In this document: positions 1 to 7,937 of the stretch, one piece after another
Layout of the letters: each line of letters opens with the position of its first letter
Position numbering within the stretch: position 1 is the first letter of the stretch
From: Streptomyces marincola
GTDB lineage: Bacteria; Actinomycetota; Actinomycetes; Streptomycetales; Streptomycetaceae
DNA: 64,000 nucleotides
Direction of reading: 5' to 3'
NCBI RefSeq assembly: GCF_020410765.1
Contig: NZ_CP084541.1
Coordinates: 2,227,001-2,291,000 of the forward strand
Notes under the pieces: model-generated
What the model was told of the DNA's origin: nothing
What the model saw: only the letters and a program-made list of their open reading frames with translations
The model's database searches: none
Made by a program: the position numbers and the translations under genes

Positions 1-973
1 GGTCCGCCTCTGCGTAGGCGTCCGCGAGCCGCTGGTCGAGCCGCACGGCGGTGGCGTACTGCGCCGCGCAGGCCCCGGCGAGGTCGGCGACCCGGGCGCG
101 CAGCGCGGCCAGCGCTCCGGCCGCCGTGCGCGTCGCGGCGAGCGAGCGCGCCTGGGGGTCCTGCGCGCGGCGGCCGAGCCATTCCCGCAGCCCGGCGACG
201 GCGGTCGCGGGCAGCAGCCCCGAGTTGGCCGCGGACTCGGGGAGTTCGGGAACGGTGAACCGGGGCACCTCGCCGAGCCCGGCGCGTTCGAGCAGGGCGC
301 CGTAGTGCCGGGAGACCTCGGCGGCGATCTGGTGCGGCACCCGGTCGAGCACGGTCGCGAGGGTCACGTCGTACTCCTTGGCGCTGCGCAGCAGGTGCCA
401 GGGAACGGCGTCGGCGTAACGGGCCGCCGTGGTGACCAGCACCCAGATGTCGGCGGCGCAGATCAGGTCGGCGGCCAGGTCGCGGTTGCCCGCGACGATG
501 GAGTCGATGTCGGGGGCGTCGAGCAGGGCGAGCCCCGCGGGCAGGGCGCGGGTGGTGACGACGGCGAGCGCGTCCGGGCGGTCGCTCTCCTGGCGGGGCC
601 CGCAGACCCGCCCGAGCTGCGGCAGCACGCGGCGGCCGGTGAACCAGCGCTCGTCGTCGGGGTGGCACACGAGCACGGGCGTCCTGGTCGTGGGGCGCAG
701 CACCCCGGCCTCGGTGACGCGGCGCCCGACGAGCGAATTGACGAGCGTGGACTTGCCCGCCCCGGTCGACCCGCCGACCACGGCGAGCAGCGGCGCCTCC
801 GGCTGGCGCAGCCGGGGCAGCAGGTACCCGTCGAGCTGGGCGAGCAGTTCGGCGGCGGAACGCCGGGCCCGTTCCGCCCCCGGCAGATCGAGCGGGAAGC
901 GCACAGCCGCGAGGCGCTCCCGCAGTACGGTCAGCGCGTCGAGCAGCTCGGGCCGTGCGTCCAAGATCGCCAC
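1..973 (-). CDS. Dynamin-like / YfjP-type P-loop GTPase, 3' part beyond the window
   Basis: The gene reads off the left edge, so about 324 N-terminal residues are visible and the C-terminus is missing. A Walker A/G1 loop GGSTGAGKST lies near residues 67-76 after an N-terminal helical stretch. Downstream is a switch-like segment ending in LLDAPDIDS, then a hydrophobic strand with WVLVTTAARY. This pattern is typical of the large dynamin-family GTPases that sit in pairs in Streptomyces genomes. The role is not established; membrane or division-related work is the usual guess for the family. The GTG at 973 is chosen because the family pattern (LDARPELLDAL) begins right after it. An in-frame ATG at 1012 would add 13 residues, and neither has a strong ribosome site. 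Confidence 0.75.
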   Translation of the reverse strand, partial: MAILDARPELLDALTVLRERLAAVRFPLDLPGAERARRSAAELLAQLDGYLLPRLRQPEAPLLAVVGGSTGAGKSTLVNSLVGRRVTEAGVLRPTTRTPVLVCHPDDERWFTGRRVLPQLGRVCGPRQESDRPDALAVVTTRALPAGLALLDAPDIDSIVAGNRDLAADLICAADIWVLVTTAARYADAVPWHLLRSAKEYDVTLATVLDRVPHQIAAEVSRHYGALLERAGLGEVPRFTVPELPESAANSGLLPATAVAGLREWLGRRAQDPQARSLAATRTAAGALAALRARVADLAGACAAQYATAVRLDQRLADAYAEAD

Positions 974-1273
974 ATGCGCAGAATGCCTAATTTCGAGCGG
1001 TTTCAAAAGCATATTCCGCCGAACGCGCCCCAAACCGGGCAGCCGGCGGCCCGCCCCGGCCGCGGCTCTGGCATAACGAGTGCGCAACACCGCACGCGGA
1101 CGCCACCAAAATCGCTGCGCTTGTCGCACTCGCCTGCGATTATCGGGGCTGCTTCACCGGATCTCCACACGAGGGGGCCGCCGTGAAGCAACCGGGACGA
1201 ACCCCTCGAAGCTCTATCCTGTGCGCGGCGAGGTCACTTCAGGGGCCACCGTCCCACGCCATGACCAAGACCG

Positions 1274-1346
1274 GCCCCCGTAGCTCAGTGGATAGAGCAG
1301 GTGCCTTCTAAGCACTTGGCCGCAGGTTCGAGTCCTGCCGGGGGCG
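1274..1346 (+). tRNA. tRNA-Arg (anticodon TCT)
   Basis: The full cloverleaf can be folded by eye. The acceptor stem pairs GCCCCCG (1274-1280) with CGGGGGC (1339-1345). The D arm is GCTC...GAGC and the anticodon stem is GGTGC/GCACT with loop CTTCTAA, giving anticodon TCT (AGA codons). The T arm is GCAGG-TTCGAGT-CCTGC. The discriminator base is G at 1346 and CCA is not encoded. AGA is rare in such high-GC genomes. tRNA-Arg genes are frequent integration sites for actinomycete mobile elements, which fits the decayed recombinase-like sequence downstream. Confidence 0.95.
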
Positions 1347-2049
1347 CACCGAAGAGGGCTGGTCAACGGCCCGGGGAGCGGCCGAGGGGTGCGCTGCGGC
1401 GGTGATGTCCGCCACATCGGCGGCCAGGGCTTCACTGATCGTCACCTGTAGGTGAAGGCTCCGGTCCCGGCTGTCGTAGCGGGCCCGGAGCCGGAAGGCG
1501 CCGTAGATCTCGCGCTGGAGGCGGACCGGGCAGCCGAGTGGTGAGCTGGGCTGTCCGCGGTTCCTGCCGTTCGGGGCCGAGGATGTGCTCTTCGAAGACA
1601 CCGTGCGCGGCCTCCAGCACGCGGCGCACCGATCCACACCGCCTCGGGTGAGCGCCGTGCCAGTCGGCGGCGTGGTGGTGGGCATGGGAGATCCGCCCTT
1701 CGGGGTGCTGCCGAACATGCGGCGCGCAGCATGCAGAGAACGTGTGAGTGCAGCGTGCGGGTGTGCGCCGCCCGGCGGGCGGGCGTGCGCTGATGCCGGC
1801 CTCCGCGCGACGGGGAACGGGCGGTGCGTGCCTGCGCGGGTCCTTCTTCAACCGGTCGGCTCCGCTGAGGGTGAGTGCCGTTCCCCCGCCGTTCCCCCAC
1901 CGGTACCGAACCAGGCCGCTGCTGACACCGGGCCGGTCCGTGCGGGCCGAGGGCCCGTCGCCGTTCCAGGTGGGCTTCCAGCAGGTGGTCAGCGGCGACG
2001 CGCACCCTGCTGGTGAACCTTTCCAGCCGAACACGAGGTGAAGATCGCG
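1347..2049. other. Gene-poor stretch after tRNA-Arg
   Basis: No intact gene is convincing here. The only coding-like signal is the broken recombinase-like segment on the minus strand. The last bases before the SDR gene carry its ribosome site GAGGTGA at 2035-2041. I see no repeat of the tRNA 3' end that would mark the other junction of an element. Confidence 0.5.
1432..1665 (-). pseudogene. Possible frameshifted C-terminal remnant of a serine integrase
   Basis: Two different minus-strand frames carry plausible protein-like segments that would join across a frameshift. One holds VLEAAHGVFEEHILGPERQ. The other holds LQREIYGAFRLRARYDSRDRS followed by LHLQVTISEAL. The second resembles the last beta-rich segment of large serine recombinases, where a line about an AFxLxARYD strand precedes a xxTISE motif. 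No start, catalytic Ser domain or intact frame is present. Position just downstream of a tRNA-Arg fits a decayed integrative element. The call rests on loose resemblance only; it may be non-coding. Confidence 0.3.
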
Positions 2050-2961
2050 ATGGGACCAAGCGAGCAGACCGACGGTCGGATGAGTCGACGCGCAGCGGTG
2101 GGCGCGGCGGCGGGACTCGCCTTCGGCGCCGCCGCCACGACCGGCACCGCTCACGCGGCCGGCCGGGACCGCGGCGGGGACCGGTTCCGCGGCCAGTCGG
2201 TCCTCATCACCGGGGCGACCTCAGGCATCGGCAGGGCCGCCGCCGTCGCCTTCGCCCGCGAGGGCGCCAAGGTCGCCTTCTGCGGACGCCGCGAGCGGGC
2301 CGGGCGCGCGGTGGAGCGTGAGATCCGCCAGAACGGCGGCGAAGCCACCTACTTCAGGGCCGACGTGCGGCGCGCGGAGGACGTTCGGTCATTCGTGACA
2401 CGGGCGGTCCGCACCTACGGCGGCCCGGACATCGCCCTCAACAACGCCGGGATACAGCTGCCGTTCACCGACCTGCACGAGGTGTCGGTCGCGGAGTGGG
2501 ACGAGGTCGCGAGCACCAACATCCGCGGCGTGTTCCTCGCCATGAAGTACCAGATCCCGTTCATGAGGGAGGCGGGCGGCGGGGTCATCCTCGTCACCGG
2601 CTCCTCCAACCAGTTCGCCACCAGGACCGGCCTCGCCTCCTACACGGCGGCCAAGAACGGCGTGACCGGACTCGTCCAGGCCGCCGCCCTGGAGAACGCC
2701 GCCCACGGCATCCGGGTCGTCGCCATCTCCCCCGGCATGACCGACACCGAGATGCTCGACGCCCACCGCCCCGCAGGCATCTCGGACGAGGAATGGCGGG
2801 CCACGAAGGCCGCCTTCGCCGAACAGGGCGTCGACGCGATGAAGCGGATGGCCGAGCCCGAGGAGATCGCCGCCGCCGCGCTCGCCCTGGCCTCCGACGC
2901 CTTCTCCTTCCAGACCGGCACCTCGATACCGGTCGACGGCGGCCAACTCGCCGCCCTCTAG
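2050..2961 (+). CDS. Short-chain dehydrogenase/reductase with Tat signal
   Basis: A classical NAD(P)-dependent SDR of about 303 residues. The cofactor motif TGATSGIG is at residues 54-61, NNAG follows in the middle, and the catalytic YTAAK has Tyr198 and Lys202. The C-terminus ends in PVDGG as usual. The N-terminus is unusual: MSRRAAV with a twin Arg at 13-14, a run of Ala/Gly, then an AHA signal-peptidase site near residue 36, which is a Tat export signal. Tat export would let a folded, cofactor-loaded enzyme leave the cell. ATG at 2050 is chosen over GTG at 2038 because GAGGTGA (2035-2041) sits 8 bases upstream of it. The substrate cannot be told. It stands alone, convergent with the SARP gene. 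Confidence 0.85.
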   Translation: MGPSEQTDGRMSRRAAVGAAAGLAFGAAATTGTAHAAGRDRGGDRFRGQSVLITGATSGIGRAAAVAFAREGAKVAFCGRRERAGRAVEREIRQNGGEATYFRADVRRAEDVRSFVTRAVRTYGGPDIALNNAGIQLPFTDLHEVSVAEWDEVASTNIRGVFLAMKYQIPFMREAGGGVILVTGSSNQFATRTGLASYTAAKNGVTGLVQAAALENAAHGIRVVAISPGMTDTEMLDAHRPAGISDEEWRATKAAFAEQGVDAMKRMAEPEEIAAAALALASDAFSFQTGTSIPVDGGQLAAL

Positions 2962-3005
2962 CGACCGGGCGGCGCGGCTGTCCCACGAACGGCAAGGCAC
3001 GCGTG

Positions 3006-4745
3006 TCACTTCGCGGGCTGCGGGCCGCGCCGCGGTTCGGTGAGGGCGGCGCGGACCAGGGACGAGACGCGGTAACCGCCTCCGCCCCCGGGGTCCGCGC
3101 ACAGCAGCCCGTGTTCCGTCAGGCCGTCGAGAGCCGCCTCCGCCTCCGCGACCGTGACCGCGGCCAGGCCCGCCGCGTCCGCCGCGGTCAGCCGGTGGCG
3201 GCCGTGCCGGGCCAGGCGCCGCAGCCACAGCCGCTGGCTTTTCGTGCACCTGGCGATGGCGGCCTCGGCCAAGGGGCGCATCGCGAGGCCGTCCACCTGG
3301 AGTTCGTTCAGCAGGTGCCTGGGGTCGGCGAGCCGACCGGCCAGCCGGGACAGCGGCCGGGTGGGGCACAGCGCGAGTTTGACGGCGGCGATGTGCAGGG
3401 CCAGCGGATGACCGTCGCAGGCCACGGCGATCGCCTCGGCCGCCTCCGGTTCCGCGTCGACGCGTTCGGCGCCCACGCAGTCCCGGAGGAACCGGATCGC
3501 GGACGACCGGCCGAGGCCGCTCAATCTGACCAGGGAGTGGGCCCGCAGGGCGGCGAGCGGGCGCCTGGACGTGACCAGGACCGTGCGGGCGGACCCGGCG
3601 GCCAGGGCCGCACGGCCGACCTCCGGGTCCCGCACCCCGTCGAGCAGGAGCAGGTCGGGACGTTCCCCCAGCCCGTCGACCCGCTGCCACGCCTCACCGG
3701 GTGACGTGCACTGGTGCAGGTCGACGTAGGCGACGGTGCCGCCGTTCGCTCCCGACCAAGCGCCCCGGCGATGGGCGGCGTGCAGGGCCAGCGCCGACTT
3801 GCCGATACCGGGGGGCCCGCAGATGACCGTCACCCGGTGCTCCCGCCCCTCCGCCCGCGCCGACGTGCTGTCCAGCACCCGCCGGAGTGCCCCGTCCCGC
3901 CCGATGAGCGGAGTCACCGGTGGGGGCGCGGCCGAGGATGTGGGCGCCGAGAAGTGCGCGCCGTCGAGTGCCGCGCTCCGCAGGCCCCGCGCCGGCACCG
4001 CGCCGTGCTCGGCGGCCAGACGCGCGGCGAAGGTCCGGTACGCCTCGGCCGCCTCCGGATCACGCCCGTCGCTGCGCAGGGCACGGATCAGCTCCTCGGC
4101 GACCTGCTCGTCGGTGGGGAACGAGACCGCGAGACCGCGCAGGTCCGTCACGGCGTCGGCGGCCCTGCCCGAGGCGAGCCGGATCGCGGCGCGCGCCAGG
4201 ACCGCCGCGCGGTAGTGGCACTCCAGCTCGGCCGTCGTCTCGTGCAGCAGAACGTCGGGGGCCACGCCGGTGTAGGGCCGTCCCCGCCACAGTGAGACGG
4301 CCTCGTCGAGCAGCGACTCCGCCATCCGCAGCCGGCCGTCTCCGCGAGCCCGCAGCCCTCGGCGGAGCAGGTCGCGCAGCCGGCTCGCGTCCAGCGCCTC
4401 CGGCGTGACGGGAAGGAGGTAGCCGCCCGCGCGGGTCTCGATGACCTGCCCGGGGGCGTAGCGGTCGAACGTCTTCCGCAGGCCGTGGATGTAGGTGCGG
4501 ACCGTGGTCGCGGCCCCGCGGGGCGGGCTGCCGCCCCACAGGCCGTCGGCCAGGGTCTCGGTGGCGACGAACGTGTTGGGCCGCACCGTCAGCAGGGCCG
4601 CGGTGTCCCGCAGTCGGCCGCTGAGCGGCAGCTCCATGCCCTCGCTGCTGAGCAGTTCGACGGGACCGAGGACACGGAAGGCCACCGCGCCTCCGGAACG
4701 TCCGCTCGCACTCACTCCGACCGCCACCTCTCCACCCGTGTCCAC
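3006..4745 (-). CDS. SARP-family transcriptional activator with NB-ARC-like ATPase domain
   Basis: A 579-residue AfsR-like regulator. The N-terminus (FRVLGPVELL at about 24-33) starts an OmpR-type winged-helix DNA-binding domain, followed by a bacterial transcriptional activation domain (ALDASRLRDLLRRGLRARGD through about residue 260). Next is an NTPase part with Walker A GPPGIGKSAL and a Walker B-like LLLLDGVRD. The C-terminal TPR region of full AfsR proteins is missing. It diverges from the lanL operon across 399 bases that contain three 11-bp-spaced heptamers, so it is the most likely pathway activator of the lanthipeptide cluster. The start GTG/ATG region was taken at the first in-frame codon; a start about 20 codons later, nearer AVAFRVLGP, is possible. 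Confidence 0.88.
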   Translation of the reverse strand: MDTGGEVAVGVSASGRSGGAVAFRVLGPVELLSSEGMELPLSGRLRDTAALLTVRPNTFVATETLADGLWGGSPPRGAATTVRTYIHGLRKTFDRYAPGQVIETRAGGYLLPVTPEALDASRLRDLLRRGLRARGDGRLRMAESLLDEAVSLWRGRPYTGVAPDVLLHETTAELECHYRAAVLARAAIRLASGRAADAVTDLRGLAVSFPTDEQVAEELIRALRSDGRDPEAAEAYRTFAARLAAEHGAVPARGLRSAALDGAHFSAPTSSAAPPPVTPLIGRDGALRRVLDSTSARAEGREHRVTVICGPPGIGKSALALHAAHRRGAWSGANGGTVAYVDLHQCTSPGEAWQRVDGLGERPDLLLLDGVRDPEVGRAALAAGSARTVLVTSRRPLAALRAHSLVRLSGLGRSSAIRFLRDCVGAERVDAEPEAAEAIAVACDGHPLALHIAAVKLALCPTRPLSRLAGRLADPRHLLNELQVDGLAMRPLAEAAIARCTKSQRLWLRRLARHGRHRLTAADAAGLAAVTVAEAEAALDGLTEHGLLCADPGGGGGYRVSSLVRAALTEPRRGPQPAK

Positions 4746-4860
4746 CCGCGTAGACCGCTGTTGCCACCCCCCTGGCCGGTTGACTACCCCGACGCGCCGA
4801 CCGGTGCGTTGAGTGCGCGTTTACCGAACGTCCCGGACCCGGCCGCGCGCCAACAAATCA

Positions 4861-4877
4861 CGTCACCTGGCGTGACG
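4861..4877. repeat. Perfect 6-bp inverted repeat, operator candidate
   Basis: CGTCAC and GTGACG flank the 5-base spacer CTGGC. It lies in the divergent gap about 116 bases upstream of the SARP start and 150 bases upstream of the lanL -10 hexamer. It could bind a dimeric repressor or activator of either gene. Confidence 0.4.
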
Positions 4878-4986
4878 AGGTGATCGCGCGCCGGACCGCT
4901 CCAGCCGGACACCGCGGCCCGTATCGCCGTGAAACGCCACCGCGCGGCGCGGGCGGTGTTGCGGCGACCGCCCTGCCAGGCCGGCC

Positions 4987-5029
4987 GCCCAACACGTCGC
5001 CAACACGGCGCCAACACCGCGTTTCTAGG
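4987..5029 (+). promoter_or_regulatory. SARP operator (3 x CCAACAC, 11-bp period) with TAGGCT -10
   Basis: CCAACAC occurs at 4987-4993, 4998-5004 and 5009-5015, each copy exactly 11 bp from the next and separated by 4 bases. The last copy is followed after exactly 8 bases by TAGGCT (5024-5029), a good -10 hexamer, with no recognisable -35. Heptamer repeats at an 11-bp period ending 8 bp from the -10 element are the known binding arrangement of SARP activators. The orientation points to lanL. Confidence 0.8.
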
Positions 5030-5144
5030 CTCCCTGAGCGAATCGGTGTTCAGGGCCGGGACGCCCCGCCGCACCGACTCGCCAGCCCGGGCGGCCTCCG
5101 CCCGGCCATCGACCAAGCACCGACCGACGCGGCCGGGAGGCTCC

Positions 5145-7937
5145 ATGACCAGTCACCATCACGAAGCGGCCGGGCACGGCGACGAGCACGATTACGTGGA
5201 CGACTTCCTCGCGGTCCGCGACGCCGTGGCCCCCCTGCGCGGCTGGCGGCACCTGCCGGAGGAGATGTGGTGCTACGTCACCCCGCCGGACTCGGAGTTC
5301 CGCGCGCAGGGCTGGAAGATCCACGTCTCGGCCACGCCGCGCTCCGCGGTGCCCGTGCTCCGGGCCGCGTCCCGCGTGCTGCTGGAGCACAAGGCCGCCT
5401 TCAAGTTCGCCAAGAGCCTGAGCCGGCTGCGGATGCTGCTGTCGATCCGGATGGACCGGGGCGCCGGCGGCAAGTTCATCACCGTCTACCCCTCATCCGA
5501 CGAGCAGTTCACCGACCTGCTCCAGGCCCTGCACCGGGCGACCGAGGGACTTGAGGGGCCGGCCATCCTCTCCGATCGCCGGTACCTCCCCGACAGCCTG
5601 GTGCACTACCGGTACGGCGGCTTCAGCGCGGGTCAGCAGGTGCTCGACGTGGACGGGGCCTACGTCCCGATGCTGGTCGCACCGGACGGCTCGTGGAGCA
5701 AGGACGAGCGCACCGCCTGGTTCTCCCCGCCACCGTGGGCCTCCGCCCCCCGGCTGCCCGAGGGGGTGGAGCAGCCCGGGCCGGTGAGGCGGCAGCGGAG
5801 CAAGGGTCAGGTGCTGCTCAACGACCGGTTCGTGGTCTTCGAGGCGATCCGCCACTCCAACCGCGGCGGCGTCTACCGCGCGCTCGACCGGCACGACGGC
5901 GACCGGCGGGTGATCATCAAGGAGGCCAGGCCGTTCGTCGCCGCCGAGACCTGCGGCACGGACGCCAGGGACTACCTGCGCAACGAGTACCGCACGCTGA
6001 GCCTGCTCGAACCGCTCGGCATCGCGGTCAAGCCGGTCGACCTCTTCGAGTACCAGGGGCACTCCTTCATGGCGGAGGAGGAGGTGCCGGGCGTTCCGCT
6101 GCGCGACTGGGTGGCCGAACGCATCAGGAACGAGCCGTCGCGGGCGCTCCCGCTCGACGCGGTGCTGCCCGTGGCCCGGCGGGTCGTCGCGCTCGCCGGA
6201 GCGGCGCACGACAAGGGGCTCGTCCTGCGCGACTTCACGCCCAACAACATCATGGTCACCCCTGGCGGTGAACTGGTGCTGATCGACACCGAGTTCGCCG
6301 CGATTCCGGGTGAGACGACCACCCGCATCCAGACCCCGTCCTACACGGCGCCCGAGGAGATCGGCGGCCCGACCCGCTATCCCGCGCCTTCCCACGAGGC
6401 GGACCTCTACAGCGTCGGCGCGACCCTGTTCTACCTGTGCACGGGGGTCAACCCGGTCGTCGCCAACGACGGCTTCGCGGCGGAACCGGGCCGGAAGCCG
6501 CCGGTGCGCCCCCACGACGAGCGGGTCGAGCGCATGGTGGCCGGGGTCGCCGCGGACGTTCCGTCGCTCGCGGCGCTCGCCCCGGCGGTGCTCGGCCTGA
6601 TGCGGGAGGACCCCACCCGGCGCACCGGTCTCGTCCAGGTCCTCGACCTTCTCGACACGCCCCGGGTCCCCGTGCCCGCCGCCGCGCCGCACCGCCTGTC
6701 CGCGGCCGACCGCGACCGCCTGCTCGCCGACGGAACGGCGCAGCTCGTCGCCGCCATGACGCCGGAATCCCGCCGGAGCCTGTGGCCGGCGCCGCCCATG
6801 GAGGGCCGCCAGTTCGACACGCTCGCCGTCCAGGCCGGCAGCGGCGGGACCCTGGAGGTCCTGCGGCGCGCCGCGCTCCGCGCCGAGGGCGCCGAGGGCG
6901 GGGAGCGCCTCGCCGGCGGCGAGCTGACCGAGGCGCTGCGCACCGCGCTGACGTGGCTCGACCGGCACGCCGACGACGAACGCCGCCAGCTCCCCGGCCT
7001 CTACTTCGGCCGTGCGGGCACCTACTGGGCCATGTACGAGGCCGCCGCCGCACTCGGCGAGGAGGAGATCGGGCGGCGCAGCGTCGACCGCGCCAAGCGC
7101 CTGTCCGTGAACTGGACCAACCCGGACATGACCCACGGCATGGCGGGCAACGGGCTCGCGCAGCTGCGGCTGTGGCGGCGCACCGGGGACGAGGAGTTCC
7201 GCGTTCGCGCCGAGCTGTGCGTGGAGGCGGTGCTCGGGGCCCGTTCCGAGGACGGCACCACGTGGCCTGTGCCCGCCGCGATGGGCCAGGTCTCCGGGCT
7301 CACGCACTACGGCTTCGCCCACGGGGTGGCCGGCGTCGGCGCGTTCCTCGTGGTCGCCGCGCGCGAACTCGGGCGGCCCGACCTGCTCGACATCGCGACG
7401 TCCAGCGGCGACCTCCTGCTGTCGCTGGCCAGGCGGCAGGGCGAGTCGCTGGCCTGGCCCACCGCCCAGCACGAGCCGGAGGACGCCGAGAAGTTCGACG
7501 GTGTCTGCTGGTGGTGCAGCGGGGCTCCCGGCATCGGGACGTTCCTGATCCGGCTGTGGCGGGCCACCGGGGAGGACCGTTTCCTCGAAGCCGCGCACGG
7601 CGCCGCGGTCGCCACCCGCAGGGAGAGGTGGCTCCTGCTCGCCTCGCACTGCCACGGTGTCGCGGGCAACGGCGAGTTCCTGCTCGACATGGCGGCGGCC
7701 ACGGGTGAACGGCGCTACCGGGACTGGGCCGCCGAGCACGCGGCCTCGCTGTACCGGCTGAGCGCCCTGCACGAGGGCCGTCTCGTGGTCCTGGACGAGA
7801 CCAACTCGGCCCTGACCTACAGCTACGGGGTGGGCATGGCGGGGGCGATCGGCTTCCTGCACCGCCACCGCCACGGCGGTGAACGCTGGTGGATGGTGGA
7901 CGACTTCACCCTGGAGCCCGAGGGGGAGTCCCGGTGA
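5145..7937 (+). CDS. lanL: Class IV (LanL-type) lanthipeptide synthetase
   Basis: A 930-residue three-domain enzyme. An N-terminal phospho-Ser/Thr lyase domain (about 1-210) includes the GGKFITVYP strand typical of LanKC/LanL proteins. A Ser/Thr kinase domain (about 220-510) has Lys259 in VIIKEARP, a catalytic-loop Asp363 with Asn368 (RDFTPNNIMV) and Asp381 replacing the DFG Asp (LIDTE). A LanC-like cyclase domain (about 560-920) keeps the zinc ligands: Cys791 in WCSGAPG and Cys836-His837 in CHGVAGNG. Class III enzymes lack these ligands, so class IV is preferred. It should phosphorylate and eliminate Ser/Thr, then add Cys thiols. ATG 5145 follows GGGAGG; an upstream in-frame start at 4929 lacks homology and would overlap the promoter. 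Confidence 0.92.
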   Translation: MTSHHHEAAGHGDEHDYVDDFLAVRDAVAPLRGWRHLPEEMWCYVTPPDSEFRAQGWKIHVSATPRSAVPVLRAASRVLLEHKAAFKFAKSLSRLRMLLSIRMDRGAGGKFITVYPSSDEQFTDLLQALHRATEGLEGPAILSDRRYLPDSLVHYRYGGFSAGQQVLDVDGAYVPMLVAPDGSWSKDERTAWFSPPPWASAPRLPEGVEQPGPVRRQRSKGQVLLNDRFVVFEAIRHSNRGGVYRALDRHDGDRRVIIKEARPFVAAETCGTDARDYLRNEYRTLSLLEPLGIAVKPVDLFEYQGHSFMAEEEVPGVPLRDWVAERIRNEPSRALPLDAVLPVARRVVALAGAAHDKGLVLRDFTPNNIMVTPGGELVLIDTEFAAIPGETTTRIQTPSYTAPEEIGGPTRYPAPSHEADLYSVGATLFYLCTGVNPVVANDGFAAEPGRKPPVRPHDERVERMVAGVAADVPSLAALAPAVLGLMREDPTRRTGLVQVLDLLDTPRVPVPAAAPHRLSAADRDRLLADGTAQLVAAMTPESRRSLWPAPPMEGRQFDTLAVQAGSGGTLEVLRRAALRAEGAEGGERLAGGELTEALRTALTWLDRHADDERRQLPGLYFGRAGTYWAMYEAAAALGEEEIGRRSVDRAKRLSVNWTNPDMTHGMAGNGLAQLRLWRRTGDEEFRVRAELCVEAVLGARSEDGTTWPVPAAMGQVSGLTHYGFAHGVAGVGAFLVVAARELGRPDLLDIATSSGDLLLSLARRQGESLAWPTAQHEPEDAEKFDGVCWWCSGAPGIGTFLIRLWRATGEDRFLEAAHGAAVATRRERWLLLASHCHGVAGNGEFLLDMAAATGERRYRDWAAEHAASLYRLSALHEGRLVVLDETNSALTYSYGVGMAGAIGFLHRHRHGGERWWMVDDFTLEPEGESR

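Larger units (their letters stand above)
4746..5144. promoter_or_regulatory. Divergent SARP / lanL control region
   Basis: This 399-base gap separates the SARP gene from the lanthipeptide operon. It holds a perfect inverted repeat CGTCAC-5-GTGACG at 4861-4877 and a SARP-type operator with -10 hexamer at 4987-5029. A promoter at 5024 would give a leader of roughly 110 bases before the lanL ATG. GGGAGG at 5135-5140 is the lanL ribosome site. Confidence 0.7.

Noticed and set aside
305..1186. Long plus-strand open frame over the GTPase gene
   Set aside because: Low-complexity shadow of the minus-strand GTPase; composition and lack of any family motif show it is not a gene.
1308..1718. Minus-strand frame running through the tRNA as an intact gene
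   Set aside because: Its end is the antisense reading of the tRNA (RQDSNLRPSA), a classic artefact; only the middle part is kept as a possible remnant.
5145..7937. Call of class III (LanKC) synthetase
   Set aside because: The cyclase domain keeps the WC and CH zinc ligands, which class III enzymes lack.
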